Below, one piece after another: positions 46,801-57,326 of a stretch of 64,000 nucleotides of DNA. The translations under genes and the position numbers were made by a program. The notes beneath the pieces were generated by a model, which saw only the letters and a program-made list of their open reading frames with translations, was not told the origin of the DNA and did no database searches. The stretch lies in contig JACSVZ010000042.1 of assembly GCA_014706295.1 (NCBI GenBank), forward strand, positions 806,001 through 870,000, given 5' to 3'. The DNA is from Lycocorax pyrrhopterus obiensis. Lineage: Eukaryota > Chordata > Aves > Passeriformes > Paradisaeidae. The stretch's first letter is position 1, and every line of letters starts with the position of its first letter.

Positions 46801-49270
46801 TAGTTTTCCTGACCCTTTTATTGCCATTTATCTGGCAATTTCTGTGTCTGCATCCTGCCATTCACCACCCCTGGGTATGGGGCTCTGGAAGCCCCCCTGG
46901 TCTGCAGCTTTTCCAGGGAGCCTTTGCTAATTCCCACATGTTAATCCCAACTGTTAATCCGTAATCAGCCAGAGGAATTAATAACTTCTTCCTTCTTTTC
47001 CAGGTCGACACACAATGAGATGGAAAAGAACAGGTGAGTGCCAGAGGGTTCTCATGAGCTGGGCTGGGGGGAGTTATTGCTTTTCCAGAGGTATTCCAGC
47101 TGAGATGGGTTGAGAGGGGGAGTGGGAGGGAAGGAGTGGGATAAAGGACACCAAGGGTTAAAGCATTCCCTGCCCTTGGTTGTTGGGAATGATATCCATC
47201 TCCACAGCCAGCTCCTGCTCCGCTTATTCAGGAAAATTATCTTTTCACAGGCTCATCTTTGAGCCAGTTGGAGTTTGAGATTTATCCTGAGTAAATCCCA
47301 CTTTTTTTGCCTGTGTTGTCATCCTGAGGTCCTTTGGGTGAGGAAATCTTGTTCACTCCCAGTGTATCCCAAACAAGACCAGCAGGTCATTGCAAAATCC
47401 GTTTGGAGCTGCCCGGGATCGGGCGGTTCAGAGATGGGTGTTACAGCCCATTCCCGAGGATCTGACCTACATGTTGGGATGGAGTAATGGACACAGGGAA
47501 CCGGGATGTGCTGGGAGCATCCCTGCTTTCAGCAGATAAAGGGATTTCCTCGAGGAGCTGGCGTTTCCCTCCAGCTTTAACGTCCTACCTGTTAATGCGG
47601 AGGAAATCCAGATGTTACAGGAAGAGGGAGGATTCCTGGAGCATGGTCAGTGCTCCTGCAGGGACCTGGTTTTGTTTTGTGTCCAAAACCACCCTCCCTG
47701 TTCCTACTAAAAATAGGGAAAGGAAGCACTCCCAAGGGATTTGCAGCTGGGTGTTAGCCTGGGCAGCTTCAGCTCCCAGCAGGAACCAAACAGCATTCCT
47801 GAGGTGGAACTTTTTTGGGAAGAGAATGACCAAAAGTGGATATTCTCGCCCAGAATTCCAAGGTCATTGGCATCTCCTTGCCTGGGATCATCCCAACAGC
47901 CCAGGATGCCAGCAGCATTTATCCATGAGGTTTTTCCAAGACATCCTCTTGCCTGGCTGCAGTTTTCTCCCAGTTTCTGGAAGCCCACGGAGGCTGGGAA
48001 GGCTCCTGGTCGGGTTTAGCTCCCACCACCCCAGTTTTCCACACCAGTGGGGTGGGAATGGCATTGGGGAAGCTGATCCCGCTGTGTGCTCCCATTCCAG
48101 GCGTGCCCAGCTCCGGCTGTGCCTGGAGAGGCTGAAGGGGATGGTGCCGCTGGGAGCGGCGGCCGGTCGGCACACGACGCTCAGCCTCCTCACCAGGGCC
48201 AGGCTCCACATCCAGGTGAGCCGGGAAACGGGATCAGTGCCGAGAGCAGCATCCCAGTGCAGGGCATGTGCTGGGGGAGGGATGTGTTGGGCTGGGATAA
48301 CTGGGGGAGCACTGGGATTCTGCTGGGATAATGGGGGGAGCACTGGGATTGGGTTGGGGTAACTGGGGGAGTGCTGAATTGGGCTGGGATAGCTGGAAGA
48401 GCACTGACATCAGGCTGGGATAACTGAGAGAGAGCTGGTACTGGGCTGGGGTGACTGGGAGAGTGCTGGGTCAGGCTGGGATAACTGGGAGAGTACCAGC
48501 ACTGGGCTGGGACAACTGCGGGAGTTGGGATCCACACGGCTTCACATCCCAGGCGTGTTGAAGACGGGAGTGCCTCGGGAGCTGGCGGTGGCTGCGCCGG
48601 GCTGGTTTGGGCCAGGAAAGCCGAGTGGTTCCGAGGGAATCCCGGAGCTCAGGGTGCCGTGGTTCCGAGGCAGTCCCGGAGCTCAGGGTTCCGTGGTTCC
48701 GAGGCAGTCCCGGAGCTCAGGGTTCCGTGGTTCCGAGGCAATCCCAGAGCTCAGGGTGCCGTGGTTCCGAGGGAATTCCGGAGCTCGGGGTGCCGTGGTT
48801 CCAAGGCAGTCCTGGAGCTCAGGGTGCCGTGTCCCCCGCTGCAGAAGCTGGAGGACCAGGAGCGCCGGGCCCTGCACCAGATCGAGCAGCTGCAGCGGGA
48901 GCAGCGGCACCTCCAGCGGCAGCTGGAAAAGCTGGGAATGGAGCGGGTCAGGATAGACAGCATCGGCTCCAGCCTCTCCCCCGAGCGCTCCGACTCGGAT
49001 CGAGGTGAGAGCCCGTGCTGGGGGACGGCCGGCGAGGGGTCTGGCCGTGCTGGAACTCTAACCATTCCCATTCCTCTGGCAGAAGAGATGGATGTGGATG
49101 TGGAGAGCACGGACGACCTCCCGGCCGACCTGGACTGGAGCAGCAGCAGCCCCAGCGACTCGGACGAGCGCGGGAGCCTCCAGAGCCTCGGCAGCGACGA
49201 GGGATATTCCAGCTCCGGCGGGACCAGGGCGAAGCTGGCGAGCAGCCGGAAGCTTCCTGTCGGGATTTAG
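43865..49270 (+). CDS. MXD1: MAX dimerization protein 1 (MAD1)
   Basis: A bHLH-zipper repressor that pairs with MAX and recruits SIN3, opposing MYC. Exons: 43,865-43,937; 44,021-44,117; 47,004-47,033; 48,101-48,215; 48,845-49,004; 49,083-49,270. Phases agree and the product is 220 aa (human 221). The SIN3-interaction helix IQMLLEAAEFLERRE lies at residues 9-23. The basic region RSTHNEMEKNRRAQ is split by a 30 nt exon, then LRLCLERLKGMVPLG and HTTLSLLTRARLHI complete the HLH. The zipper QIEQLQREQRHLQRQLEKLG follows, then the acidic EEMDVDVESTDDLP and SDSDERGSLQSLGSDEGYSS tail. The residues after HLH helix 1 (GAAAGRHTT) and the 30-50 linker are more Ala/Arg/Gly-rich than in mammals, in keeping with local GC content. 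Confidence 0.97.
44255..44890. repeat. CTGTCACTGGGTGTGTGACAGG repeat in MXD1 intron 2
   Basis: Degenerate units of about 40-70 bp containing CTGTCACCGGGTGTGTGACA and GGGGGGACCCTCCTGTC. The unit is partly palindromic (CTGTCA...TGACAG). Confidence 0.85.
48225..48525. repeat. GGGCTGGGATAACTGGGAGAGTGCTG repeat in MXD1 intron 4
   Basis: About nine units of 28-35 bp; variants GGGGGAGCACTGGGATT and GAGAGTGCTGGGTCAG. Confidence 0.9.
48625..48835. repeat. GGTTCCGAGGCAGTCCCGGAGCTCAG repeat in MXD1 intron 4
   Basis: Six near-identical 35-36 bp units ending 10 bp before the acceptor of the zipper exon. The low divergence marks it as a likely length-variable locus. Confidence 0.95.
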
Positions 49271-52039
49271 GAAGCGCTTCCCATCACCGTCCCAGCGCCG
49301 CCGTTCCCTTGGGATCCCGTTAGCCAGCACACCGACCCTCGCAGCATTCCCTGCACGGAAAAACCCGAACGTCCCGCCGATCCAGCTGCTCCCGGGGCTC
49401 CGTTTGCACCGCCGGCCGCTCATCCCGGCCCAATCTCCTCTGCCAGGCCCTACATTCCAGCCACGCGCGGAAACGCCCGGGAATATCTTGGCAATAACAG
49501 CGACCTCAAGAGCCTTCCCTGGGTTCTTTCCCAGGCTGTCACTGCCCGGTATTCCCGATCTTCTCTACATTTGGGTGGCGACATCACGTTCCCGATCCTC
49601 AGGACCCAAAAAGCTGAGTTTTTGGGAGCAGATCCGAAGAGAGAACCGGCCCTTTGTGGAGTTTCCACCGGGACAGAGCGGAGCCAGGTTGGGAACAAAG
49701 AGCATTTCGGGCACAGGGATCAGCCTCAGTCGGGGGTCCCTTCCCCCCGACTCTAAATATTCAGGGACACCCTATCCCAGCCCTCCCATCGTCCCGGAGC
49801 GTTCCTGGCGTGGGGAGCAGCGCTCCGGGGGCGCAGAGCCCTCCTCACCCCTCGGGTCGGCCGCCTCCGGGCTGGGAAGTTTCTGCCCTCCCTAAACCCA
49901 AATGGGACGTCCCACCTCCCGTGGCACGGCATTCCAGACTCCTGGAATTCCCTTTCCACGCTTCTAGTCTCGGGGACAATGTTTTCTACCTCGGAGGGAG
50001 CCCACGGACTCTCTCCACCCCTTCAGCACAAAGATGATGCCTCTGCTCAGCAATAACCCCACGGGACTCCCCGGATCGTGTCCATCCATCCGGGATTTTT
50101 CCAGGCTCGTGGAGGATTCCAGAAGCCACCACAGGGAGAGAAGCGCCGGAGGGCAGGGGGGTTCCGAGCCGGAGCACACGTGAGCTGTCCGTGGTGTGTG
50201 TTCGTTTCCCAGCGCACTGGAGGGAGCATTCCCACCGCTTCCTGCTTGTACAGATGCTCTGGGAATGTTGACATGTGGAGAGCTCTGCTTCCAACACCTT
50301 CCTTTTCCCCTTGAGCTGGTCCAAGGGCTTTTCCAGCCCCATGGAGCCAGCCAGGCCCTGGTGAGGAGGCAGCAAGGAGCTCTCCAAGGGTTTAGGATTC
50401 AAAGCCGGCTCTGCCAGTCCCTTTCAGGAAACACAGGTGCTGAAAGGCATCGAGATGCTCCATGGAGTGCAAGGGGATGAGCAGCGGGAGACTCCAGTGC
50501 TTTCCTTTGTCCTTTCCCTTTTCCTTCCTCTTTTCTTTTTTCTTTTTCTTTCTTTTCTTTTCTTTTCTTTTCTTTTCTTTTCTTTTCTTTTCTTTTCTTT
50601 TCTTTTCTTTTCTTTTCTTTTCTTTTCTTTTCTTTTCTTCTTTTCTTTTTTCTTTTCTTTCTTTTCTTTTCTTTTTTTTTTCTTTTCTCTTTCTTTTCTT
50701 TTCCTCTTTCCCTTTCCTTCCCGTTTCCTTTCTTCCTTTCCTTTTCTTTTTCCTTCCTCCTTTTCTACTTCTCCTCCTTTTCTGCTTTTCCTTTCCTTCT
50801 TTTCTCCTTTTCTGTTCCCCTTCCCCTTTTCCCGTTTTCCTTTCCTTTTCAACACCCCAATCCCATTCCTGGCTCACTTGGGGAAGTGGGAAGCCACCCT
50901 CAGGCCCCACAAGTTGCCCAAATCCCCCAGGTTCTGGCTCTTTTTCCACGTGCTGGCTCTTAAGAGAAAAAAAAACCCCAAACCACAAGGAATTTTCCTT
51001 TAAAGCTGCTGGAATTTCCCACCCTCTGGCATTGCCACAAACCATGGGCACCTGAGCTCAACCCCCTGCGCCTTCAGAAAGAGGGAAAAAAAGGCAAAAA
51101 GATGGAAAACACCGAGAAAAAGAGGAATATCAGCCCTTGGGGGCCGGTGGCTCAGGTGGCTTTTGCCAAGCTCCATCCTTCACCTGGGGAATCCCAGCAG
51201 AACCCTCTGGGCAGGTGATTCCCGGCTTTGGGAAGGCCCTTCCAGAGGTACAAAACGTTGATTTTTGGTTGGTTTTGGACATTCTGAAGGTTTGGCCTCA
51301 GCACAAATGAGGGGTTTTGGCAGATTTGTGCCTTTTTGAGTTCCCAACGCCTTTTTTTTCCCCTTTTTCCCTCCCTATCCCAGACTGACCCTTCCTGGCC
51401 CTTTGCACTGTCGGGCTGTGCTCGGGAACCCCCAAAACGCTGCACTAACCCGGAATCTCCGGGTCCCCATTGGTGGTGCCAGCCTTTTCCTGGAATTCAC
51501 TGATCCACCAGCATTCCTATGAAATAAGCTGCAGGAAGGACTTTTTTATAGGTTGTGACAAAAATCCAGGGAGTGGGGGGAGTTGGATCAGGGCACGGAT
51601 GGGTGGGAATCAAAAACACCCATTTTTGGGTTGTTTTTCCTTTCTTTTTCCTTATGGAAGGCAGATCCCGAACCGCCAGCTCCCGGGAAGCACCAAAATG
51701 TTTGTTTCATCCTTATTAATTTTTCCAGTGGAGCCATCCCGTCTCCACTCAACCTTTCCTTTATTATTCTTTGGGACACCTCTTTTTTGTGCTTTTCCAT
51801 CATTTTTTCTGTTCTTTTTGCTTCCCAAGAAGTGGATCCACCGCGGCCTCGGCTCCGTTGGGCAGTCGGGAGCGGACACGGATCCCATTTCCAGCCGTTC
51901 CTGCTGTAAATATCCCATTGTTGGGCCGAATCCCACGTCAAGCCAATAGAATGGTGCTTTTTTTTAGGAATTCCGTGTTTTAGGAGATCTTTGCTGTGTC
52001 CATGGATATTTCTGTCTTGTTTGATTGTTAGGAAATAAA
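49271..52039 (+). other. MXD1: MXD1 3' UTR to AATAAA
   Basis: 2.8 kb after the stop with no other gene, ending at AATAAA 52,034-52,039. Long 3' UTRs are typical of MXD1. The pyrimidine repeat at 50,490-50,850 lies inside it and would be transcribed. Confidence 0.65.
50490..50850. repeat. TTTTC pentanucleotide array and flanking polypyrimidine
   Basis: A near-perfect CTTTT array of roughly 18-20 units (about 50,552-50,638) within 360 bp of almost pure pyrimidine, in the MXD1 3' UTR. Confidence 0.93.
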
Positions 52040-52099
52040 TTATTTCGTTATGAAAGAGACACGTGAGCTGGAATTGCTGCGGGAAGGGAGCGGGCAGGG

Positions 52100-52215
52100 C
52101 CTGGGGAGGGTGAGGATGGGGATCCGCCCTCCTCTGGGGATTGTGGAGAGTGAGGTCCCCCCGAGCCTCCTTCTCTCCAGGCTGAGCCCCCCCAGCTCCC
52201 TCAGCCACTCCTCAT
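52100..52215 (-). mobile_element. CR1-like fragment just after the MXD1 3' end
   Basis: In antisense it carries the CR1 segment that reads, in sense, as GAGGGAGCTGGGGGG then TCAGCCTGGAGAGAAGGAGG. It sits within about 100 bp of the presumed MXD1 polyadenylation site. Confidence 0.6.
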
Positions 52216-53514
52216 CCCCGAGCCCTCCCAGGCACTCCCGGCTTTATCCCGGTGCTGCTCCCGGCTCCGCCATTCCCGGGGCCGGGGCTTTGTCCCATGT
52301 CCTGTCCCCGGGCTGTGCCGGGGGTCACCCCTGGCCGGGGGGCACCCCTGGATCAGCCGGAGCAAACCCGCACCAGCCCCTGCCCCGCGTGTGCCCAGAG
52401 CTGCCGGGGGGGGGGGCACGGGAGATCCGGGGGTGCGGGCTGGCGCCGGGATTTGGGGCACGGGGGTGGCAGAAGGACGGGGATGCACGGGGGGACAGGG
52501 GGACAGCGCAGCCCGGGGCGTGAGGGTGGCACGGGGGTGGCACACGGGGTGACAGAGGGGCGCGGGGGGGGCTGTGCCGCCCTGGGACCCCTCCCGGTGC
52601 CTCACCCGGGGCAGTGCCCCCCCCGTGGGGTCCCGCCCGCCGGCCGCGCCCGCGCTGAGGGCTCTCGAGTGGCAAGTGGGGACGAGGTGGTGACCGGGGA
52701 GGGACGTGCCGGGAAGAGGAGCGGGGGGGCGAGGGGGAGAGGGGGCCACACCCGGGGGTGGCGGGGCACGAGGCTGGGGGGATGGGCAGGGCATGGGGGG
52801 ATACAGGGACTGTGGGGGACACGGGGTGTGGGGACGTGGGACAGGAGCGGGAGGGGACGGAGGGGGACGTACTGATATGGGGGACATGAGAACATGGGGG
52901 GACATGGGGGACATTGGGGACTTTGGAGGGACACGGCAGGGTGCAGGAACACGGGGCTGGGGGGGATTGGAGGGTGATATGGAGGGACATGGGGGGAATA
53001 TTGGGGTGTGGGACCATGAACCTGGGGGTGTAGGGACACAGCAGAGGGGAGAGAGGTGGTGATATGGTGGGGGGGGACATGGGGAGGCTGAGGGGATGTG
53101 GGGACATTGGGGACATAGAGAAGTGTAGGGGGGAGACATGGGGGACCCCAGTGGGGGACATGGGGACCCCAATGTGAACCCCACTGGGGACATGGGACCC
53201 CAACAGGGAACATGGGGACAGCAATGGGGACTCAGTGGGGACATGGAGACATTAAAAGGGATCCCAACAGGGAACATGGGGACAGCAATGGAGACTCAGT
53301 GAGGACATGGGGACATTAAAAGGGATCCCTGCTGGGGCCATGGGGCCCTTGAATGGGGATCCCAATGAGGACATGGCTGTGGGGACACCGGGGCATGGGG
53401 CCAGCAGCAGAGTGGCAGGGCGGGGGTGGCAGGCCCCGCAGTGTCCCCGTGGGTGTGACACACGTGTCCCAGTGCGATGGCACGGTGCCAGCGGCCACAT
53501 CCCGCCGGCGGGGC
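52216..53514. other. Interval between MXD1 and SFTPB
   Basis: GC-rich sequence without an exon, then (52,780-53,345) a degenerate GGGGACATGGGG-type minisatellite. Inside it is a near-perfect 93 bp tandem duplication around 53,160-53,340 (TGGGGACATGGAGACATTAA and TGAGGACATGGGGACATTAA). It ends at the SFTPB promoter. Confidence 0.7.
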
Positions 53515-53520
53515 TATAAG
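53515..53520 (+). promoter_or_regulatory. SFTPB: SFTPB TATA box
   Basis: TATAAG 37 bp upstream of the ATG, so the 5' UTR would be only a few bases to about 10 bp if this is the functional box. Mammalian SFTPB also uses a TATA box and a short leader. Confidence 0.65.
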
Positions 53521-53551
53521 AGGCCGCGGGCTCGGCCCTGCCAGCATCGCC

Positions 53552-56500
53552 ATGGCCCGGCCACTGTCCCCGTCCTCGGCCCTGTCCCCCGCCATGGCCC
53601 TGGCACTGCCGCTGCTCCTTGCCCTGCTCGGGACCACCCCAGGTAGGGCCCCTGCATCCCCACACCTGGGGGCCCCCCCAGAGCTGAGTGTGCCTGCGGG
53701 GCTGGGCACCCCCAGAGCCGGGCACCCCCAGAGCCGGGTGCCCCCTCAAGGACTCTGGTGAAGTGACGGGGACACGGACGCCTGGATGCCCCTGGGCAGG
53801 GGGGAAAGGCGGCCCTTGGGTGGGGGTCTGGGCCCCTGGGACCCCTCTTGGGGTCTCGGGCTAGGATGGGGTATTGGGGGGGTTGTCACTGGGGGGGATC
53901 CCCCATGAGGGATGGGTGGGGACGGGATGCGGTATCAGGGGGTGTAATGGGGGGGGGGTCTCTTCCACCCAGGTCCCCCCATGATGGCAGGAGTGGAGTT
54001 TTGGGGGCGGTGGGTGTTTTGAGGTGGGGGGTCACGGTGCCAGGGGTCCCCCGGGATGGGGTATTGGAGCGGGAGGGTGCACTGAGGGGGTCCCCCACAC
54101 CCGGGTCCCCCCAAGAGGGCTGGTGTTGGGGTGGGGTGACTTGAGGGGGGTGTGTTGGGGGAGCTGGGATTGCCAGGTCCCCCTGGCCAGGTGCTGACAG
54201 TGGCCACAGGTTTGGGGGCGCCGGGGGGGGGCTGTGGGGTGCCCCCCTCCGCCTGGTGCCAGAACTGGGTGACGGCGCTGCGCTGTGGGGCCCTGGGGCG
54301 CTGCCCCCACCTCACCCAGGGACCTCCCGACATGGTGAGAGACCCCCCCGTGTCCCCATCACCCCTCTAATGTCCCTCCACCCTTCCCTCTGTCCCTGTA
54401 CCCCCTGTATGTCCCCAAAACTCCACAGGGGTCCCAATACTCCCACCATGGTCCCACACCATCTCCGCACGCATCCCCCATGTCCCCCCTCCCAACATCC
54501 CTATGCCACAACATCCCCATGTCCTCATGCTCCTCATGTCCCTGTCCTCCTCTGTTGCCATTCCCCGATGTCCCACATCCCTTTGTCCCCATGTCCCACA
54601 TCCCTCTGTCCCCATGTCCCCATGTCTCACATGTCCCTGCTGTCCTCTCCTGCAGGACGTCTGTGCCGTGTGCCAGCAGCTCGTGGGCTTCCTCCGCCAC
54701 GTCTCCAACCAATCAACCGTGGAGGTGCCTGTGGGGATGGGGACAGGGGCCACTGTGGGTGTCACCGTGGGGGCCACGGGCACAGGTGCCACTGGGTGTC
54801 ACGGTGGGTGCCAGCAAGTGCCACACAGGGAGGTGCCACTGTGGCTGATGAGGTGGCAGCTGCCACTGAGGGTGCCGTGGTCACAGATGCCACCATGGTG
54901 GCGTGTGCCACCGTGGGTGCTGGGATGGGGGCTGAAGTGGTGGCCAATGCCAGCAGGTGCCACGGTGGCAAGGTGACAGGACAGATGCCATCGTGTGTGC
55001 CCTGGTCACAGGTGCCACGCCACAGGTGCCGCCCACGGGCACCAGCGGTGCAGTGGTGACCGGTGTGATGGGGTGCGGTGGTGGTGGTGAGTACGGCAGT
55101 GGTGGCTGTCACCGTGGCTGTCACCGTGGCTGTCACCGTGGGTGTCCTGGCGCAGGTGGTGCTAGATCAGGCGGAGGGGATTCTGTGCCTGCATCTGCCT
55201 TTCGTGGTGACCCCGTGCCGGGCCCTGGTTTGGGTGCTTGTCCATCGCCTCCTCTACGAGCGCCAGCACCTCACGAGTGGCAGTGGGGACACACGGCAAG
55301 GGGGTCTGGGGACACTGGGGCCCCCAGTGACATGTGGGCTGCTGGGGGCTTGGGGACACCATGGCATCCAGGGACACCCCGGGGTGCCAGGGGCCTGGGG
55401 ACACCGGTGCCCGGGTGACCCTGTGCTGCCCCGCAGAAGCCCCAGCAGGTCTGTGCCACGATGAAGCTGTGCCACGGAGAGCCCGGGGCCGCCCCGGCCG
55501 TGCCTGTCCTTGAGGTGCCCGGCACCCACCTGCAGGTACCAGGACCCGGGGCCAGCGAGGGGAGGGTGGCGGTGGCCCCACCGGCGACGGCCACCGCGGT
55601 GCTGGGGGGCACAGCCCCAAGCTGCAGCATCCCCAGCCCCGAGCTGCAGTGTCCCCCAGCCCCGGGCTGCAGTGTCCCCATCCCCGAGCTGCAGTGTCCC
55701 CATCCCCAGGCTGCAGTGTCCCCCATCCCCGGGCTGCAGCATCCCCATCCCCGAGCTGCAGCATCCCCATCCCCGGGCTGCAGTGTCCCCCATCCCCGGG
55801 CTGCAGCATCCCCATCCCCGAGCTGCAGCATCCCCATCCCCGGGCTGCAGTGTCCCCTCCAGCAGGGCTCCGGCGGGGCCGGGCTGTCCCCGGAGGCGCT
55901 GCCGGTGCCGGTGCCGCTGTGCTGGATGTGCCGCAAGCTCGTGGAGCGGGCGGAGGCCGCTGTCCCCGTGGGCTCGGTGGCCGCGGCGGTGGCCGGGCTG
56001 TGCCGGGCGCTGCCGCTGCCCGTGGCAGGGGCGTGCCAGTGCCTGGCCGAGCGCTACGCGGCCCTGGCGCTCGAGGGGCTGCTGGGCCGCCTGGGCCCCC
56101 GCCTGCTCTGCCGCCTGTTCCGCGCCTGCCGCAGCGGGGACAACCGGGACACCGAGGACGCAGGGACGCTGCCACCCCCCCCCGGGTGCTGGAGGCCGCC
56201 GTGGGGCGGCTGGCGGAGTGCGTCACGGGGGAGGTGAGGGGGGACCCGGGGAACACGAGGGGGACACGACGAGGGTGGCTGGGGGGGATGGTCCCCAGGA
56301 GGTCACAGGGCACCCCAGGGTTACACAGCACTGAGGGGACACATCCTGGAGTGTCACAGCCCCAAGGACACGTCCCAGAGTGTGGCAGTCCTCAGAAGCC
56401 ACGCCAGGGACACAGATGGTGGTGCAGACCCAAGGGGACACATCCTGGGGTGTCACAGTCCCACCACCCCTGGGGACACAGTGAGGTCCCCACTAAGTGC

Positions 56501-56877
56501 CACCCTCCCTCAAGAGGACAGTGCCAGAGTCCACAAGGCACAGCTCTGGGGAGGGGGCTCTGGGGGGTCCTGGGGGTGCCCCCACCCTTGGGGGGACCCC
56601 TGACCCCCATGTCCCCCCCACAGGACCCCAAGGGCGTCGGTGCCCCCACGCTGTCCCTCCCCCTGGGCCCCTGTGCCCTTGGCCCCATCTTCTGGTGCTC
56701 CAGCCCGGAGGCTGCCCGGCGCTGCCAGGTGAGCAAGGGACAGGGGACATGGGGACATGGGGACACGGGGACAGGGGGACACAGGGACGGGGGGGGGCTG
56801 CCACCCCCTGCACCCCCAACTGACCCCTGCGCCCCTTGCAGGCCCTGCAGCACTGCCAGGAGCACGTCTGGCTGTAG
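53552..56877 (+). CDS. SFTPB: Pulmonary surfactant protein B precursor (apparent frame break)
   Basis: The precursor is cleaved to SP-B, the hydrophobic saposin-fold protein that inserts lipid into the alveolar film. Exons: 53,552-53,642 (signal peptide, core LALPLLLALLG); 54,210-54,334 (saposin-A type, WCQNWVTALRCGALGRC); 54,656-about 54,724 (DVCAVCQQLVGFLRH); 55,156-about 55,285; 55,437-55,535 (VCATMKLC); 55,863-56,233; 56,624-56,728; 56,842-56,877. The sixth exon encodes mature SP-B, PLCWMCRKLVERAEAAVPVG to CRLFRAC, with all seven family cysteines. Near its end a C-run at about 56,173-56,182 forces a frame change: only with one more base do VLEAAVGRLAECV and the two last exons read in frame. 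The C-terminus ends with a second saposin-A domain (CALGPIFWC...LQHCQEHVW). The donor of the fourth exon is not clear. Identity is firm; the full product is not. Confidence 0.88.
54740..55150. repeat. GTGCCACTGTGGGTG-type repeat in SFTPB intron
   Basis: Degenerate units rich in GGTGCCAC and GTGGGTGTCACCGTGG, ending in four clean CACCGTGGCTGT copies directly before the acceptor at 55,155. Confidence 0.8.
55615..55857. repeat. CCCATCCCCGAGCTGCAGTGTC minisatellite in SFTPB
   Basis: About ten units of 21-24 bp in the intron just before the mature SP-B exon, ending within about 10 bp of its acceptor. Each unit contains CTGCAG, an acceptor-like AG, and the array is open in more than one frame on each strand. 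Confidence 0.95.
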
Positions 56878-56907
56878 GGGGGCACCAGGACCCCCCCGGC
56901 ACTGCCC

Positions 56908-56913
56908 AATAAA
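56908..56913 (+). terminator. SFTPB: SFTPB polyadenylation signal
   Basis: Canonical AATAAA 31 bp after the stop codon, giving an unusually short 3' UTR. It lies about 410 bp from the USP39 stop, with the two genes converging. Confidence 0.85.
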
Positions 56914-57326
56914 GCTTGGATGCAGCTCTGCCTCAGTGTTTTGGGGTGTTTCGGGGCGTGATGGGGGCTGGGGGGGTCACGGGGTGCTGGGAGGTGTCAC
57001 AGGAAGCAGCAGAAACCACAAACCCCCAAACCCAAAGCAGAGAAAAGGTGAAAATGAGTTACAAAAATAGTGGGTGGCATTTACTGGGACACACACACCC
57101 CGAGGGGACTGGGGGCGTCCCCAGGTGGGTTGGGGGTGCTCCTGGGGGTGCCTGGGTGCTGCCCTGGGGGCCAGGGAGGATGGAGGTGTCCCCAGGTGGG
57201 CTATGGGTGTCCCTGGGAGTCTCTGGATGTCCTGGGGGAGCTTGGGGTGCTCCCAAAGGGGTTCTCAGGGTACCCCTAGGGGGCTGGGGATGTCCCCAAG
57301 GGGGTCTCTGGGTGTCCCCAGAGATC

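Noticed and set aside
55649..57070. A 473-codon open frame through SFTPB
   Set aside because: It joins repeat, out-of-frame mature exon and introns. Only its parts at 56,183-56,233, 56,624-56,728 and 56,842 onward coincide with the true reading.
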